Shown piece after piece: positions 1 through 13,370 of a stretch of DNA of 64,000 bases. The notes beneath the pieces were generated by a model. The model did not search any database, was not told the DNA's origin, and worked only from the letters and a program-made list of their open reading frames with translations. A program made the position numbers and the translations under genes. The DNA is from Silurus meridionalis. Taxonomy: Eukaryota > Chordata > Actinopteri > Siluriformes > Siluridae. The stretch is from positions 16,328,632 to 16,392,631 of the forward strand of contig NC_060885.1 in assembly GCF_014805685.1 (NCBI RefSeq). The letters are read 5' to 3'. The first letter of the stretch is position 1, and the number at the start of each line of letters is the position of its first letter.

Positions 1-3000
1 ATGCAACAGATGATGCGGAAGAGAAAGAAACAGACTAAGGTGCAAGAGGTTGATGAAATATTAAGGGATGCTGGTAATCGTGACCGTACATAGCAGGCTG
101 CTGGTGGTGCTGATGGTGGTGGGGGGTTTGTTTGTGCTGGAGTAGAGCGACGTCAGGAAAAAAGAGAAGGAGAACAATCGTAATTACTGCCAGTACTGGA
201 GCGATAGAGAGAGGAGGAGGAGAGGACAGCTGAGACAAGAAGCAAAAGAGGGAGGGGCTGATGGAGCATGGAGAGATGGAAACTAGAGCAGTAGAAATGA
301 GTGGATGAATGACTGCACTGGTTTTTCTCAAAAGAGATGCTTTAGGATAATGGGATTAGAGTAAGATTAATGCAGCTGTGGATTGATATTAGAACAGGAA
401 AATCTATATGATGATACACAGATGTGGTTTGGTGACTGAGCAGGATGGTGCATTTATTTACCCCACTTCCTCATGGTTCAGTTGATCATCAATGACAAAG
501 AAAAATATTTATTAAACTGTAATAATTCATTCATTACAAAGGTTCACGTTTCAGCATGCCAATAACTGAAATATACAGATGTGCATAATCAATACCAGAA
601 GTCAAATTGTGCTTGGTGCACTTTCAGTTTGAATAATAAGTGTAAAGATGACAAAGTTTGACAAATGCGATTATTTTGCTGAGGATGAGACTGATGTTGT
701 TGCTTATTATTAAAGTGATTTATTAAAGTGCTTTGAGACACAGTGTGTTTCTTTCAGTAAATAGATATTGAATCTTTCGCTGCAGGTTTGTCCATTTCAC
801 TGTGGGAAATAATCGTTTGTTTTATGCTGCGACTTTCTTGTGAGTAAGATATGTGCAAAAGAAATCATGTTTCAGTTGAGGAAAACCTTCTCATAGATGC
901 TGTCTCAATTTGACTATGAAGGTTTTTCCAGGCTGTCACACAAATAATACCCTGCATTTATGCTTTAATCTTTAAGTACCTTAATACTTCATTCCCTCAT
1001 TACTGCATACCTAATGCTTTATATGCTTCAGTTTTTAGCCAGTCGTATGTAAGGATTTATATTCCACTCACCAGTTAGCAGTATTTGCATTGATATATTG
1101 TTTGGTTGGAGAGTCACATTTAATAGCAGCAGGGCTCCTTTCCAGCGTTGGCCTTGTACAGTATATTGATTATTCATCTGCAAAGCCTTGGCATGGTCCT
1201 GTGGCAAAACTGTGGAATATGTGAAATCAGAGCTGAACATGAGACTTGCACAAATAAACGGTTGATTCTTTGTGCACAGTTTTACATTTGTATTTATAAC
1301 CTCACATACTTTTTCTGCATTAAAAGTCCATGATTTCATCTTACTGGCTGAACATTTTAAAAAAGAATCATTTAAAGTAACAGGAGAGTGCTCATTAACA
1401 CTAGTGCACCGTCTGATTCCTGACCAATACATAAGGAAAAGCTATAGAGTTCTCAGTGTTCTGGTGCTAGGGAAAGGTAGCATGCTGTGTCACTTTTTAG
1501 GACTTAAACTGACAGCAGAGTGAGGTGAAATGGGGGTGAGATCCTGACCACCACACTGTGGTATGGTGTTTGTTTACATGTTACCTAGTGGCTGTCCTGT
1601 CCAGCTGACTACCCATGAGAAAAATAATACTCTCCCCACCCCCCTGTGAAGCCACACTCATGCCCTCTGACTTTCCCTCCTCAGCCTTTACCTATTCCGC
1701 TTTCTATACAGATATAGAGCTCCTCTGGGACACGTTTCTCATAAAGGACAGCAACAACTTAGAGACAAGTGTTATAGTAATGGAAACCCTGGCAGTGTAT
1801 TTGTATCAGTTAGATGGTAAAGTATAGGTTAGTGGGAATAACTACAAAAGATTATTTGAGCTGGGTGAGTATTTTTTGAATTGAACAGAATCAAAGGTGT
1901 TTTATTATATTTTTGTCAGTTTTTTCTGTTGGATGTTTATGCTTTATTCTTCATTACTGTTTAAAGTTTTTGTACAGCTTAACAATTGGGTAAATTTATA
2001 TTGTTGCTTGGAGCTTAAAAATGGATCATAACAAAACAGTACAACATACAGAAAAGTTATGATCAGGGCCAATTTACATGAATAACCTACATCACAGATT
2101 GCTTTTGATTTCATATAGCCTATTACAGCACAGACTTAACTGCATTTAAGAGGTTGATGTAAACTGATTAGAAAGGAAAGATAAAATATTAGAAACTATA
2201 GTTGCTCTACTTTGACCCCAGGCTTGGTATGTCTCTAGATTGTCAGATACAGGAATATAATCCCTTACAAGCATTTTGCAAACAAGTCTCAACCTGTGCT
2301 ATACACAGATCACTGTTGTCATGCACAAGGAAATGATACTGCAGCTATTACAGAAAGCAGCTTATTTAGGAATGAGATAAAAGCACATGACTGGGTTCCA
2401 GAAGGAAAGACAAGTGCGGCTGACGTTGGTGTTGAGATGGCAAGAGAAGGGGTCTATTTATAACATGTTTCATATTCATTTCTGTGCCTGTGAGCGAGGC
2501 TTTGTCACATGACATGCAGGCACATAAACAATCCAGAAAATAAACTGTCTGATATATCTTATGGAAGAAGCTAGTGGTTTCTACTGCCCTGATATCACAT
2601 TTTGGGAGAATGATTAGATGTAAAGGCAAAAGTGTTGCCTCAGAAAAAGCTTAAACCACAAACTGCCTTTTTGTTTAAGAATCTCAGTAGGGGGAGACAT
2701 AGTGCAGTCCATAAACCTGCTTTGTGTCATTCGTTATGGGCCACTTTCAGAGAAATATGTGGTGCTTGCTCTGTGGTTAGATAAATGGACTTCTGGTTAA
2801 ACAGACTTATGCTTTGACTGTGTGGCTGAGAAGGGGTTAGAGTGACTGATGGTGTGCGGATCGCAGAATGCGTGTGAGGCTTTGGACAGTTTAATGAGTC
2901 ATGAGTGTGTGGAATTGTGCTGGTCAGAGGTCACAGTGGTTTTTAGAGGGAAGTTGTTGGGTGGGGACTAATAATTCACACACATTGAAACATTTAGCCC

Positions 3001-4260
3001 AGATGTGTAACCTGTTTATGTTAAACTCTTTTCCCCAGTATGTCCCATTTATAGTATGTGGTTTTACCATGTAAACTTATACAGAATTTACTGCTAACAC
3101 ATTTGGTAAAAGATCAGTGTGTTTCCAAACATGTACGTCATGCTCTGACAAGGCATTGGAAAATATACAAAATTATTTATTATTTGCATATTGTATGTGT
3201 ATAGATTTCAGGCATACTGTGGAGAAAACAGTCATGGGTCATGAATGGGTCATGAATGGGTCATGAAACAGTCATGGGGATTGTACTGTACTTGGTTCAG
3301 CTTTACTTTCCCTTTCACCTAAACTTGACTGCAGTTTTACATAATCAGACCAGCCATCATGTAGTCAGATTTCGATCTATCAAAAAACTACATGTGAGAA
3401 AAAAATGGTAGTTTGTCCAGCAGATACTTGTGTTTCCTAAATTATGTTGTGTAGCGCTAGTGTTATATAATACGTTCAGTTAACATTAAATCTAATACAC
3501 CCCCCTTCATTCATTTAAAAAGGTTTCTATCAGAACACATAAACACAATAAAAAATAAACACATAAGTATGGAATGTATTCAAATAGTATTAATAATATA
3601 TCATAGAGTAATAATAATTTATTATAACTTTCGGGAAATTTTATTTATATTGTTTTAATATTGCTGCTGATGGATATAACACTATCTAGACAGGATATTA
3701 GAAATATTTTAAGACATAAAATAGGTTAAGAAATATTAGGAAAGTTTGATCAATGAAGCACTGATGTGTGACATTTGGCACATAACATAAGCTAAATTCA
3801 TTTCAATGCCATGATTACACAGATTTTCTGGGTACTATTTTAATGGATACTTTTCAGCTGGGGAAGAGCATGCATTTGGAGAAGAACACAACCTGTCCAG
3901 TTTATTATGCCACAATTTATGCCATGTGTGTAAGCTGTCAAGCTGTATTTGACAGACTATTAAGGCAATTGACATGTATAAAGAGTCTTGTCATAAATTC
4001 ACCATTTCAGGGCTTGTTAATGCTGTATAAATATATACAATAATATATAATATATTTAATAAATCATCTGCCTAATCATTTACAATATTTTTTGCAACAT
4101 GTTGAGGGACTGCTATAGGGTAAGGACTCCAGCCATTTTTTCTTTCATTTAAGACAGTAAGGACTTTTTAATACTTTGGGCAGTTGTGTACTTTGTTCTA
4201 AGACAAGGTGCTTGCATCATGGGCCTCTAATCTCAACTCCTGACACACTTACAGATGCAT

Positions 4261-4330
<70 letters not shown>

Positions 4331-4448
4331 TTTCCTTTCTGTTTGTACAAAAGCTCAAAACACCTTCAGGCATTTGATAAAGAGCAGCGTCTGGCACCAG
4401 CTGCTGGTTCCCTTTCCATGCTCATCATTCCTCCTGTTGGTCCTTCAG
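1..4448. other. 5' region or first intron of tacc2, no gene recognised
   Basis: This stretch is AT-rich with stops in all frames, and the short open frames look random. The first 300 bases are purine-rich on the plus strand (about 160-300). A short imperfect tandem repeat of GGGTCATGAAT units lies at about 3229-3281. Because the coding start sits in an exon with a preceding splice acceptor, an untranslated first exon and promoter must lie somewhere upstream. I could not place either. Confidence 0.5.
4262..4329. repeat. (CA)n microsatellite
   Basis: A nearly pure CA dinucleotide run of about 68 bases, roughly 120 bases upstream of the acceptor of the first coding exon of tacc2. Confidence 0.98.
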
Positions 4449-4539
4449 AGTGGCAGTGCTGGTGGTGTGCGACAGTGGTGAGATTTGAGCCTACTCACAC
4501 TGCACCATGGGAAATGAGAACAGCTCTGCAGGCTTGCCG
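4449..4539 (+). CDS. tacc2: tacc2 coding exon 1 with start codon (ATG at 4507)
   Basis: The exon begins after a pyrimidine-rich acceptor (TCCTTCAG, AG at 4447-4448) and ends at GTAAGG (4540). Bases 4449-4506 are 5' UTR. The start at 4507 lies in CACCATGG, an excellent initiation context. It encodes MGNENSSAGLP, which matches the remembered human TACC2 start MGNENS and ends in phase 0. Gly2 with Ser6 fits the N-myristoylation consensus, so the long isoform may be lipid-anchored (inference). The exon is too short to stand out as an open frame. Recognition rests on the human start plus the splice signals. Confidence 0.85.
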
Positions 4540-5273
4540 GTAAGGACAAGGATGATAGCAGGACCTGCTTTCTTGTGCTGCATAGTGTTCTGTAGTTCTG
4601 TAGGAGGACAGCTGTTTTGTTTTAATGCCTATGAAGCACTAATGCTATTATGTTTATTGTTTTAATACAGAGCCGTGCAGATATTTGTGGCATTTGGTCG
4701 TACTTTACATTCCCACACTAATGTGCATTTTTGTCCTTTATCATGCTGCCCTTGAAATAACAGTGTGAGATGGGGACAGAGCGAGTGGTGCTATACTGTG
4801 AGAAAAAGGCCAATATTTGTCAGAGAGGACAACTATTTATGTTTGACATGAACTGTTATTGGATTATTAGTATTAGACACATATTGTTAAATGCAGTACT
4901 AATCTTGATTTTAACACTCACTGACAGAGTTTGCGTTTGTGAATCTGTTGCTCATTTGAACTCATGCAACTCTGACACATAACTGTAACAGTGTTTGATA
5001 TTAATCTAAATCTATACATAGGCTGAAAAAACGTGTGTATCAGAAATCAGGGATTATGTTGTATCCTGCTGGTTCATGGGTGAATTCTCTTTGTGTAATT
5101 ACACTCATATTTTTCATTTTATTATTATTTTATTTATTAACTATTTTATTTTATTGTAATAAAAGGTTCCAGGCTGTGATTCAGCACAAACAACTCCATA
5201 AACATATAGTGGTCATGCAACCTCTTTTATTTTGCTTAAACCTTTCTTTCACATCTGCATGTTCCCACCACAG
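4540..5273 (+). other. tacc2 intron
   Basis: An AT-rich intron of about 730 bases. No gene or repeat of note was seen. Confidence 0.7.
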
Positions 5274-5339
5274 GAGGGCGCAACAAACAATGTGGTGCTC
5301 TTTCCTCCACAGGAAACAGAGTCTGACTCCACACATAAG
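5274..5339 (+). CDS. tacc2: tacc2 coding exon 2
   Basis: A 66-nt exon, phase 0 to 0, between CCACCACAG (AG at 5272-5273) and GTACTA (5340). It encodes 22 residues, EGATNNVVLFPPQETESDST followed by HK. It joins the MGNEN exon and the next exon in frame. No domain is visible, and the low-complexity polar content fits the disordered TACC2 N-terminus. Support comes from phase compatibility and good splice sites; I recall no close human counterpart for this stretch. Confidence 0.65.
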
Positions 5340-8300
5340 GTACTAGGGGGCTGCACTTGGCTGCATGGCCTGAAACCTGGGTTTTATGAAGTGTCTGTGT
5401 GTGTGCATGATCATGGTTTTACAGCCTGAAGCGTTTTAGACAGACTGCAGTTTGATGACAGTAAGTGGGACAGTTAAACTGAACAAATAGCAACAATTAC
5501 CACAACACGACTTAGTGCTCAGAATGTGCACTCTGTGTGGCTTTTGTGAGCTTCCTTAGGCTTCAGAGTCAGTGATGAGGAACACCATATATAGGCCAGG
5601 GGGATTATTAGGAACTGTGGTAATTATGGCTTTGGGGATTTTTATATCTCAAATCTTGGGAACATGCTCTAATTTGCTGTGTGTGTGTGTGTGTGTGTGT
5701 CTGTGTGAGCGCGTGTGTGTGTGTGTGTGTGAAACCTGATTCCCTCTAAGGAAACACTATAAATGTGACCTCTGGCATATTTCCCAGCATTCACCTGCAG
5801 TAGTAGTGTCACTGCAGCTCTCAGTCCACTCAGCAGCAAGAGACAGAAAAGGGCAGAAGTGGAAGGAGTTAGAAAGAAAAAAATAGAGGGAGGGGCAAAA
5901 TGAAAGACAGGGGGAGGGAAGAAAAAAGAGAGGAGTGCTATGTTGAAAGAGTATGGACGAGGGGGAGGGCTTTTCCTCGAGTTGCCTGTATTTGCTACTG
6001 CGAGTCTAGTAGTCTCATACAACAGCCGGCACCTTCCCTTTAACTTGTGTAGTGTTGTGTGTTCCTTATTACATACACACACTCAGACATCTGTACAAAC
6101 TGTAGGTGTAGCGTGTGTACACACTTGCCCACAGAAGGGCAATAGGACAGGAGGAGAGAGCTGATAGAGGAGCATTGGGAGGACACATGTGCTGCAGTCC
6201 CAGGTAGACTGCATCATAACACACTGCCCTGCTGTACACCTTTCCTTCTTCTGCATGTGTGTGTTCTCCTGCCCTGCCGCTGCACACCTTTCAAGATTTC
6301 TGCATGTGTGTATGTTCTCCTCTAAGCCAAGGTGAGTTTGTTGATTAAATTGTTTGTTGTGAGCAATGCAGCAAACTTTTGTACATTGTCTCTAAATCAT
6401 CAGGTGACTATACAACACAGGGAAACAACTTGGATATCCTGTTCACTCAAAGGTGTTTGGGGTAAAGGTTATTACTGTTGCCATAGTAACCTGTGTGTTG
6501 TTAGAATGGAACTACTTTAATAAATGGATAAGGGGCTTAAAGGCTATACATGCTCTGGGAACCTGCATGGGGTCTTTTTTCCAGATTCTCAAGTACCTGG
6601 GGATTAAAGTACAAAAGCCAGGCACTGCCCCATTCAAGCTTTAGCTTTAAATATACCCACTGTATAGAAACATATCCTACTTCATTGTTTCATTCCAGGG
6701 TCATTTGCAGACTGACACAATGAACACACTTTTACACTGTTACATTTGTTTGATATATGTTTTGTTGTTGTGTGCTGACAAAGAGCTGTACAAGTTTAGA
6801 CAGGAAACAGGAAGCTGTGAAGTTTTTACAGTACTATGACAAACACCGGCACTCACACTGGATCTCTGAGTAGATTCCTCTGCCCCTAACATTCATAGAT
6901 TTGTGTTGCCATTATGCCTACATATTATTTAATAGCTAGTGAAGAATAATGGAAATAGTGTGTAGAAATTAAATGAACAAGACTTTACTAAGATTTATTT
7001 GAAAGTGTTTATTCTTTTAGTTATTCTATATCAGTGCTGTTATGTAGTTGAATGATTGATGTCTTTGTCAAGTTCTTAAAAAGAGAGAGTTGTTTGAAGT
7101 TGGAATGGTTGTTGAAGTAACACAAGGCATCATTGTGCCATTTAACAGGTGTGTAAAAGGATCCTAACCGAGTTCGTAAAAGTACAGGAGACACAAGGGA
7201 CTTGCACTGTGGTGCGAAAAAAAAAAATAGAGACTGGAAGTCTTGCGGTACAAGGAATATTTTTACATCTTGAACGCTTGGTACTGTCAAGAGTAGTTCA
7301 TTTTAAGATGAACATGACTAATATTTTCCTTTTGGATGCTAGTTTTAAGTCGAACAAAGTCAAACTTTTTTCACACCACATCCTTGATGTCAAGAGTTTT
7401 CCATGAAATTACCTCATTAAAATAACTTATGCACACATTTTTAGTCCTGTTTGTATTCGCTGATGAATGCACCTAAAATCCAAATCTCAGTATGAAGCGC
7501 ACAATTTAGGACTTTTCTTTACTTATACTTTAACTTTTAATCTTGAATAGATATGCAGCTTGAGCTTTTTGCAACCTAAGAATTCAGTCACAGGTTCTTT
7601 TAGCAATGATCAAGGTTACTGATGGTGAATGCACTCAATTGTTTCAGCTTATTTAAACAACTTTAAATAATTTTGCATATACATGGGCATTATAGCAAAA
7701 AGACCAAAAAAAAAATCACAAACAGCAACAACAACAAAAAAAAACCCAGCAAGAACTTGACATGATATGGGATTAACTGTATCACGATCATTTAAATGTT
7801 GCTGATCATAATGTGCAGACAACACTGTAGCGAAAGTGTGAAGTGTGGAAGAGTGAAATACTGTAAATCTTAGATTCATAAATATTACCAAGATCATTTG
7901 AAATGAAACAAGAATTCATTTTAACAGCCAGTGGGCATTTGTTAACTCTACAGTAACAGTGTGATTATCACAATGACAAGATCAAAGTTTATCTATTGAA
8001 GTCTCCTAGTCTTCTCTGTCCCTTTTTATATTGCTTGTTAATTTGTCAAGCTTAACAGACAATCAGACAAATAAAATGAAAGTTATTTTGTACACAATGG
8101 CAGTTAATTCTGCAGAGACTGGTTGAGTAATGCAACTGTAATTCATTTCTGCTACTGATACCCTGACATGTTAGTAATCAAAGCCACGATACAGTTCCAC
8201 TGCAGATTTATGCTTTCTTGATCTGTTAGTTAATAATGAGGCATCTGTTTAGCTATCTGATGTGCATGTTCATGCTGATTTTGATTGAGTCTTCTTCCTG

Positions 8301-9103
8301 TGCTCTGCTCATTGCAGTGGATTGCACGTTAGAAACTGTACTTATGGTCAATTTTACTCTGTCATTCACTAAACATTTCAGAGGACTTGCCTTTCACGGT
8401 CCTCTGCAGTAAAATACGGACATATGATTAGATGTTTGTAAATGGCTCCATGGTTTCTGGCATAGCTGCTTGGTTAGACGAGGTTGTTTTATAGCTTTGG
8501 GAAAGAACAGAAAGGAAGGCAGTCAAACCGGCTCAGTCAGTATGCCTAATCATCTCAATCCCCTTTTCAGTGGAAAAATAAAAACCTGAACTAGACAGTC
8601 TGGAACAAATAAAGCGCATGTGCACTGTTTCCCTTGAATTGGTATGACTTGCCTACAACTCTAGTACTAGTAAACTGACTTTTCTTTTTCTTTTTTTTTT
8701 TTTGGCTGCAATTGGTGCACTGTTTTAGATTTCAATTGTATATAACACCAAGCGTGCAATTTAGATTTGCTGTATGATGAAATGATAGCAATCCATCAGG
8801 GTATGTTATTTTAAATGATTTAGCTCTGCACTGAGTCGATGTAGATTGTGTTTGTCTATTAAGCGTTATGTCAAAGCCTCTGTGTATAAAAGTCAATATG
8901 TGTTCTTGTTTGATTTACACAATAAACCAGTTAGTGAGTGGTTAGTAAACAGCACAACCACTACAAAATCTTTTTCTGAGCAGCTCAGTGGGCGGAGGCA
9001 TACTTCACAAAGTGAATGTAATGTATTTGACACAGACAATTGAGCTGTCATAGATCGGAAAATCCTATTGCTTATTATTGGTCTATTTTTGTGTGTTTGT
9101 TAG
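5340..9103 (+). other. tacc2 intron with a possible untranslated exon
   Basis: This 3.8-kb intron contains a (GT)n microsatellite at 5678-5731. A purine-rich then pyrimidine-rich stretch follows at about 5840-6330 and ends in a very good donor (CCAAG then GTGAGT at about 6331), so an alternative untranslated first exon there is possible but unproven. Two imperfect copies of a roughly 45-base unit (TGCATGTGTG...TTCTCCT) lie at about 6232-6322. The rest is AT-rich and shows no gene. Confidence 0.45.
5678..5731. repeat. (GT)n microsatellite, interrupted
   Basis: A TG dinucleotide run broken by CTGTGTGAGCGC near its middle, inside a tacc2 intron. Confidence 0.95.
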
Positions 9104-9342
9104 ACTGAAGTTCATAGTGAGAAGATCAGTCCTGAGGGGGAGAAATCCACCAGCGCAGAGAATGGAGTAGTCCAGACTGAAGTGCAATCTCCATTCCACA
9201 GTCTCAGTCCCGTGGCGGAGGAAGACACACAAACTCACGAGGACGGAAGCAGAAAAGAAGAGGAACTAGAGTTTCCCCATGACCTGCTGCCCAGCATAGA
9301 TCTGAGCACTGAGCTCAACCTCACCTGGGGAGCTTCATTCAG
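9104..9342 (+). CDS. tacc2: tacc2 coding exon 3
   Basis: The exon runs from the acceptor TTTGTTAG (AG at 9102-9103) to the donor AG|GTAGGT (9343). It is 239 nt, phase 0 in and phase 2 out. It encodes about 79 polar, acidic residues, including VAEEDTQTHEDGSRKEEELE and then FPHDLLPSIDLSTELNLTWG. The final split codon (AG plus C at 14089) gives Ser and continues in frame into the giant exon. The LLPSIDL..ELNLTW stretch is unusually hydrophobic for this region and may be a short binding motif (inference). Confidence 0.85.
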
Positions 9343-11897
9343 GTAGGTCTCCAGCCCCTTTTTCTCTCTCTCTCTTACTGCAGACTAATATGTTTTAGAT
9401 CGGCCCTGACAAGGACTTCCTATTAAAATGAAATCAAAGAAAATGCTTGATATCATGTAGTTAACTTGTAGTTAAGGCAAGCTTCAGCATGCCACTGCTT
9501 TGAAGATATCAGATGCAAATCCCATTCCCACATTTGTTTTGCATGTGTAACGCACATAAACAAAAGCATTCTGTGCAACGATGGACCTGCGTTAGTGTGA
9601 AGATTGTCAGGAATGGTATACATTTCTCTAAAAAACATTCATACAGGCATGCATACATGGTACATATCTCTGTATTTTGTTTCCACAACTATAATTAAAA
9701 AATGTATACAACATGCTTTATGAGCAGCAATCCTGAATATTAGTTTAAACTACGTAATAAACGCAGGACGCTATAATGTAAAAGTTGGTATGGGTAAAAA
9801 AAAAAATTAGGTAATACCATTGCTATAAAACATTGCTATATATTTTGTAATAAGTTCATAAAATATTCAATTCTTGCAGGTTGTATTAATGAGTCTGATA
9901 GCATATATCATTCATATATATGAATACCCTAAAATTATGATCATACCAATGCCTCAAAAAAGGCCTATTATGGACATTACCATAGTATCCTGGTGTTGCT
10001 GACAAAAGGTGAAAACATTCACAGTCCTATCATGTTATAAGATTTAACCAGAACCCATTACATTAAATTTTACAATTAATGTAGTTCTAAGTAAGTGTAT
10101 TGTCTGTAACTGGGTATAATTTTTTGTTCTGGTTCTGTTCTCAAATTAGATTACAGTGTGTTGTGGTACTGTATTTAGAGCCAAAAATTGTAATGCCAAT
10201 AAAACAGACTATTTAAAAAAAATCTGTGTATTTATACTAAAGAGTATACATGTACAGGTGTGGTAGACACTAGCAAAGAAATGCTCTTGATTTGTATTCG
10301 TTAATGGGATTCTGTATAAACATTGATATAACATCCATAAAGTTAATAATTCAGTGCAGCATCTGATGACCATGCAGTGTTTACAAACCGTTAAGTAAAA
10401 CCATTATAATGAACAGACCTGCTACAATTTAAAATGTAACAAAGTCTAAAGGATAAGTGTGATGACCTGTACCTAAATAATTAAAAGCAGTGGAATATTT
10501 GGTCCTGCTTTTAGTCCATAGAATCTCAAATGTAAAGCATGGAGGCAATTACATCTCTGTCTGCCAGTGACCATTATACATTGCAAATGACTGAGCTATG
10601 ATCTTCAAATAAACTCAACCTGAGACTTTTGCTCATGCTTATTTAATTTCCAAGCTCTTTTCTTAAATGTGGGCATGTGGGTCCAATATGGATATACAAA
10701 ACACAGCATCTACTACTGTATATTTAATGTCAATACCCTCATACTAAATGTGACTTACTGCACTTGCAACTACCGAGGCAAGTCTGCTGAGGCAAGATCG
10801 TCTTACCAGTTGTTTACAGATTGTGCTGCAAATTGAAATATTGTTTTTATATATCTCTGCATCTGACACACACTGTCTTAAGCACATGTGTGCAGTTCAA
10901 AAGAAACATAAGCCTTGCACCTGACCTGTCAATTCCTTTGTCTTTAAAAGGCAGATTAACCCGGCAGGTGTTGAATAATTGTTATGACTCATTGTTGTGG
11001 AAAATTTCTGCTTTTGGCAGGCCTGTGCATGAACGTGTGTGAAGTGGAAGTGGTTATGCAGGTATATTGAAAACATTAATGATTTCACTTCTTAATCATT
11101 TTCAGAGTAGTGTAATTAAAATCACACCACATCTAAAAAGTTTTTTATTAAATTTTTAGAACTCTATTTTTTTTCCTAATTTGTCATTTAGGTCAGGTTT
11201 TCTTCTCATCACATAATGGCTAATAGCCAACAGTGGCTAACAGTGGGGGCTAGTAAATGCTTCCATTTGACATTTGAAGTTTGAAGTCAGCTACTGCATT
11301 TTATCCAAGTGCTTTCTTGCTATGACACAAGACAGATGTGTCACTTGGTTGAAATCATTACTTGCTCTCTTCCTACTGTACACACTGGTTTAGTCTCACA
11401 TCGATTGAAAGTTCAGAGAATAATTCCATCTCTCACACAGCAAATATTGCTATCTTGAATTCATGGTGTTAGGTTTAGTGTTATAGATTATTTTGACATT
11501 GTCTGGCTTTTTATAATTTTTCACTTCTGAGGATGGGGTAAATACTTTTCTTTTCTTTTCTATTAATTTGTAATATTTCACACAGGTCAGTGAAAGGTAT
11601 AAGCAGATCAAATAAGCAAAAAAGCATATGTGCGTGGGTGTGATAGTGTTTGCATGAGTTCACAGCTGCATGTGATCATTTCAGTGGAAAATTCACACAG
11701 CCATTTAGGAGAGAGCAAAAAACATCATGAACTTTTCAAAGCTAACTAAAAAGTCTGTGCTTAATTTCTAAATAAGGTACTGTGAGTCTGCTGTCCTGTG
11801 AGTTGCTTGATAAAAATCCTGTCTCATAGTGTCCGGCCCTCTTCAACTACACCCTTGCAGACAATTGATGAATTATTAATGCAAAAACGTGCCACTT

Positions 11898-12118
11898 GCA
11901 ATACTCAAATCAGCTTGTTGTGCTGTGTTTGTGCATGAGGTGTTTTTGCATTGTGGAAAGGTCTGTATGGCTATTGGGATTTCTTTGTGGAATCAACTGC
12001 TGCTGATTTTTTTCTGTATTATGTATGTCTATTATTCTATGAATCCCATATAACCAAGATAGAGATGCTGTTCCCACAGAGAGCTGCAGCCACCTCAGAG
12101 CATTAAGAAATGTGCTAG
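11898..12118 (+). repeat. Diverged duplicate of the intron/exon junction found at 13938-14160
   Basis: Here CAGCTTGTTGTGCTGTGTTT and the following GTGCATGAGGTGTTTTTGCA match CAGCTTGTTATGCTGTGTTT and GTGCATGGGGTGTTTTCACA near 13958. Further on, TAACCAAGATAGAGATGCTG parallels TAGCCAAAATGGAGCAGCAG at the real acceptor. The acceptor dinucleotide AG is AA in this copy, so it should not be used as an exon. Identity is moderate and includes gaps; I aligned it by eye. Confidence 0.6.
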
Positions 12119-13278
12119 GCAATGAATAATTATTATGCTTACTGCATCAGCTATATATGGGCATGCTTTGGAAAGCAAACACTGTGGCTCCTATGATGTG
12201 TTAGGAGTTCTTGTTCAAGCATGTAAGTAGCAATAAGATGGATGAGCGAGGAGATCCCCTGCTGGGAGAATGCCGCATTACATGGAGGCTCATTAGCCCA
12301 CCATTAATGTCCATTGTAAAAAGGTAACAAATGGCAAAATTCAGTCAAAGGAAAACTAGGTCCAAACCTGTGTAACATTCTGATATAGCAGTGTGCACGT
12401 TAGGCATGTTTCCTTCACTCTACATCCAGTGTAAACGCATGTAACAGGAAAGATTTGTGCAGTCCTCTTTACCATAACAGTGCACAGTAAGGCACTTAAA
12501 CCTTTTTTATGCTTTTCATGCACTGCACATTTTATGCCAGTAAACTATGAATAGTAATGTATATTATACATATGTACAAATACAGTCTCTCAAAAAAATA
12601 GATATATTTTAGAGTAGTCAATGTGCAGCTTGTATAGCAGTACAGATTTACTGTCCTTCAAAAATAATTTAACATACAGCCATTATTGTCTAAATAACTG
12701 GCAACAAAACTGACAAAGCAACCTATCTAACCTGTCTAATGTGCCTAGGTGTTTAAGGTACATGATAAAATAATTAGGGAGTGCTGGTACAAGGTAGGTC
12801 TACCTAAGTAACAAGCCATATAGTGTTTGTTCAAAAGGCATAATAGACTGATTTGAAGAGACACATACAAAATAACTGGAAATCTCCCAATATCAATGGA
12901 TTATCTTAAATATGGAAGGGATACAGTGTAGATCTTTCAAGGACTTCTTATTCCTTTAGCTTTCTAATTATAGTTGCTAAGTAGTTACTTGATCAACTGT
13001 ATCCACCTCTATGTTTATTGTGTAGGTGTTGTGTAAGCTCTGACTGATTTGTTATGTACACACAAATTTAGCAAGTTTCATAATGGTGGAAAGATTTGTA
13101 TTACATTTATAGATCCATACACTGCTTTTATTATATCCAATTAATTTCTAGATTTGAAAAAAAGACAAAAAGCAATAGGGACATGTACAATTAAATCCTG
13201 GATTATGAGTAGTGGAGATGTGTATGATTGGTTGCAGTGCAGCAGGCAGGTCTGTGCCAAGTCATCCTTAGGCATGCG

Positions 13279-13283
<5 letters not shown>

Positions 13284-13338
<55 letters not shown>

Positions 13339-13370
13339 CACGCACACACACACAAACGCACACGCACACT
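13284..13370. repeat. (CA)n microsatellite, imperfect at its right end
   Basis: CA repeats with a few CG interruptions toward 13340-13370, within a tacc2 intron. Confidence 0.97.

Noticed and set aside
5669..6082. 137-residue minus-strand open frame
   Set aside because: It is built on a TG microsatellite and a purine-rich tract, giving His-Thr and Phe/Ser runs. No homology or regulatory context.
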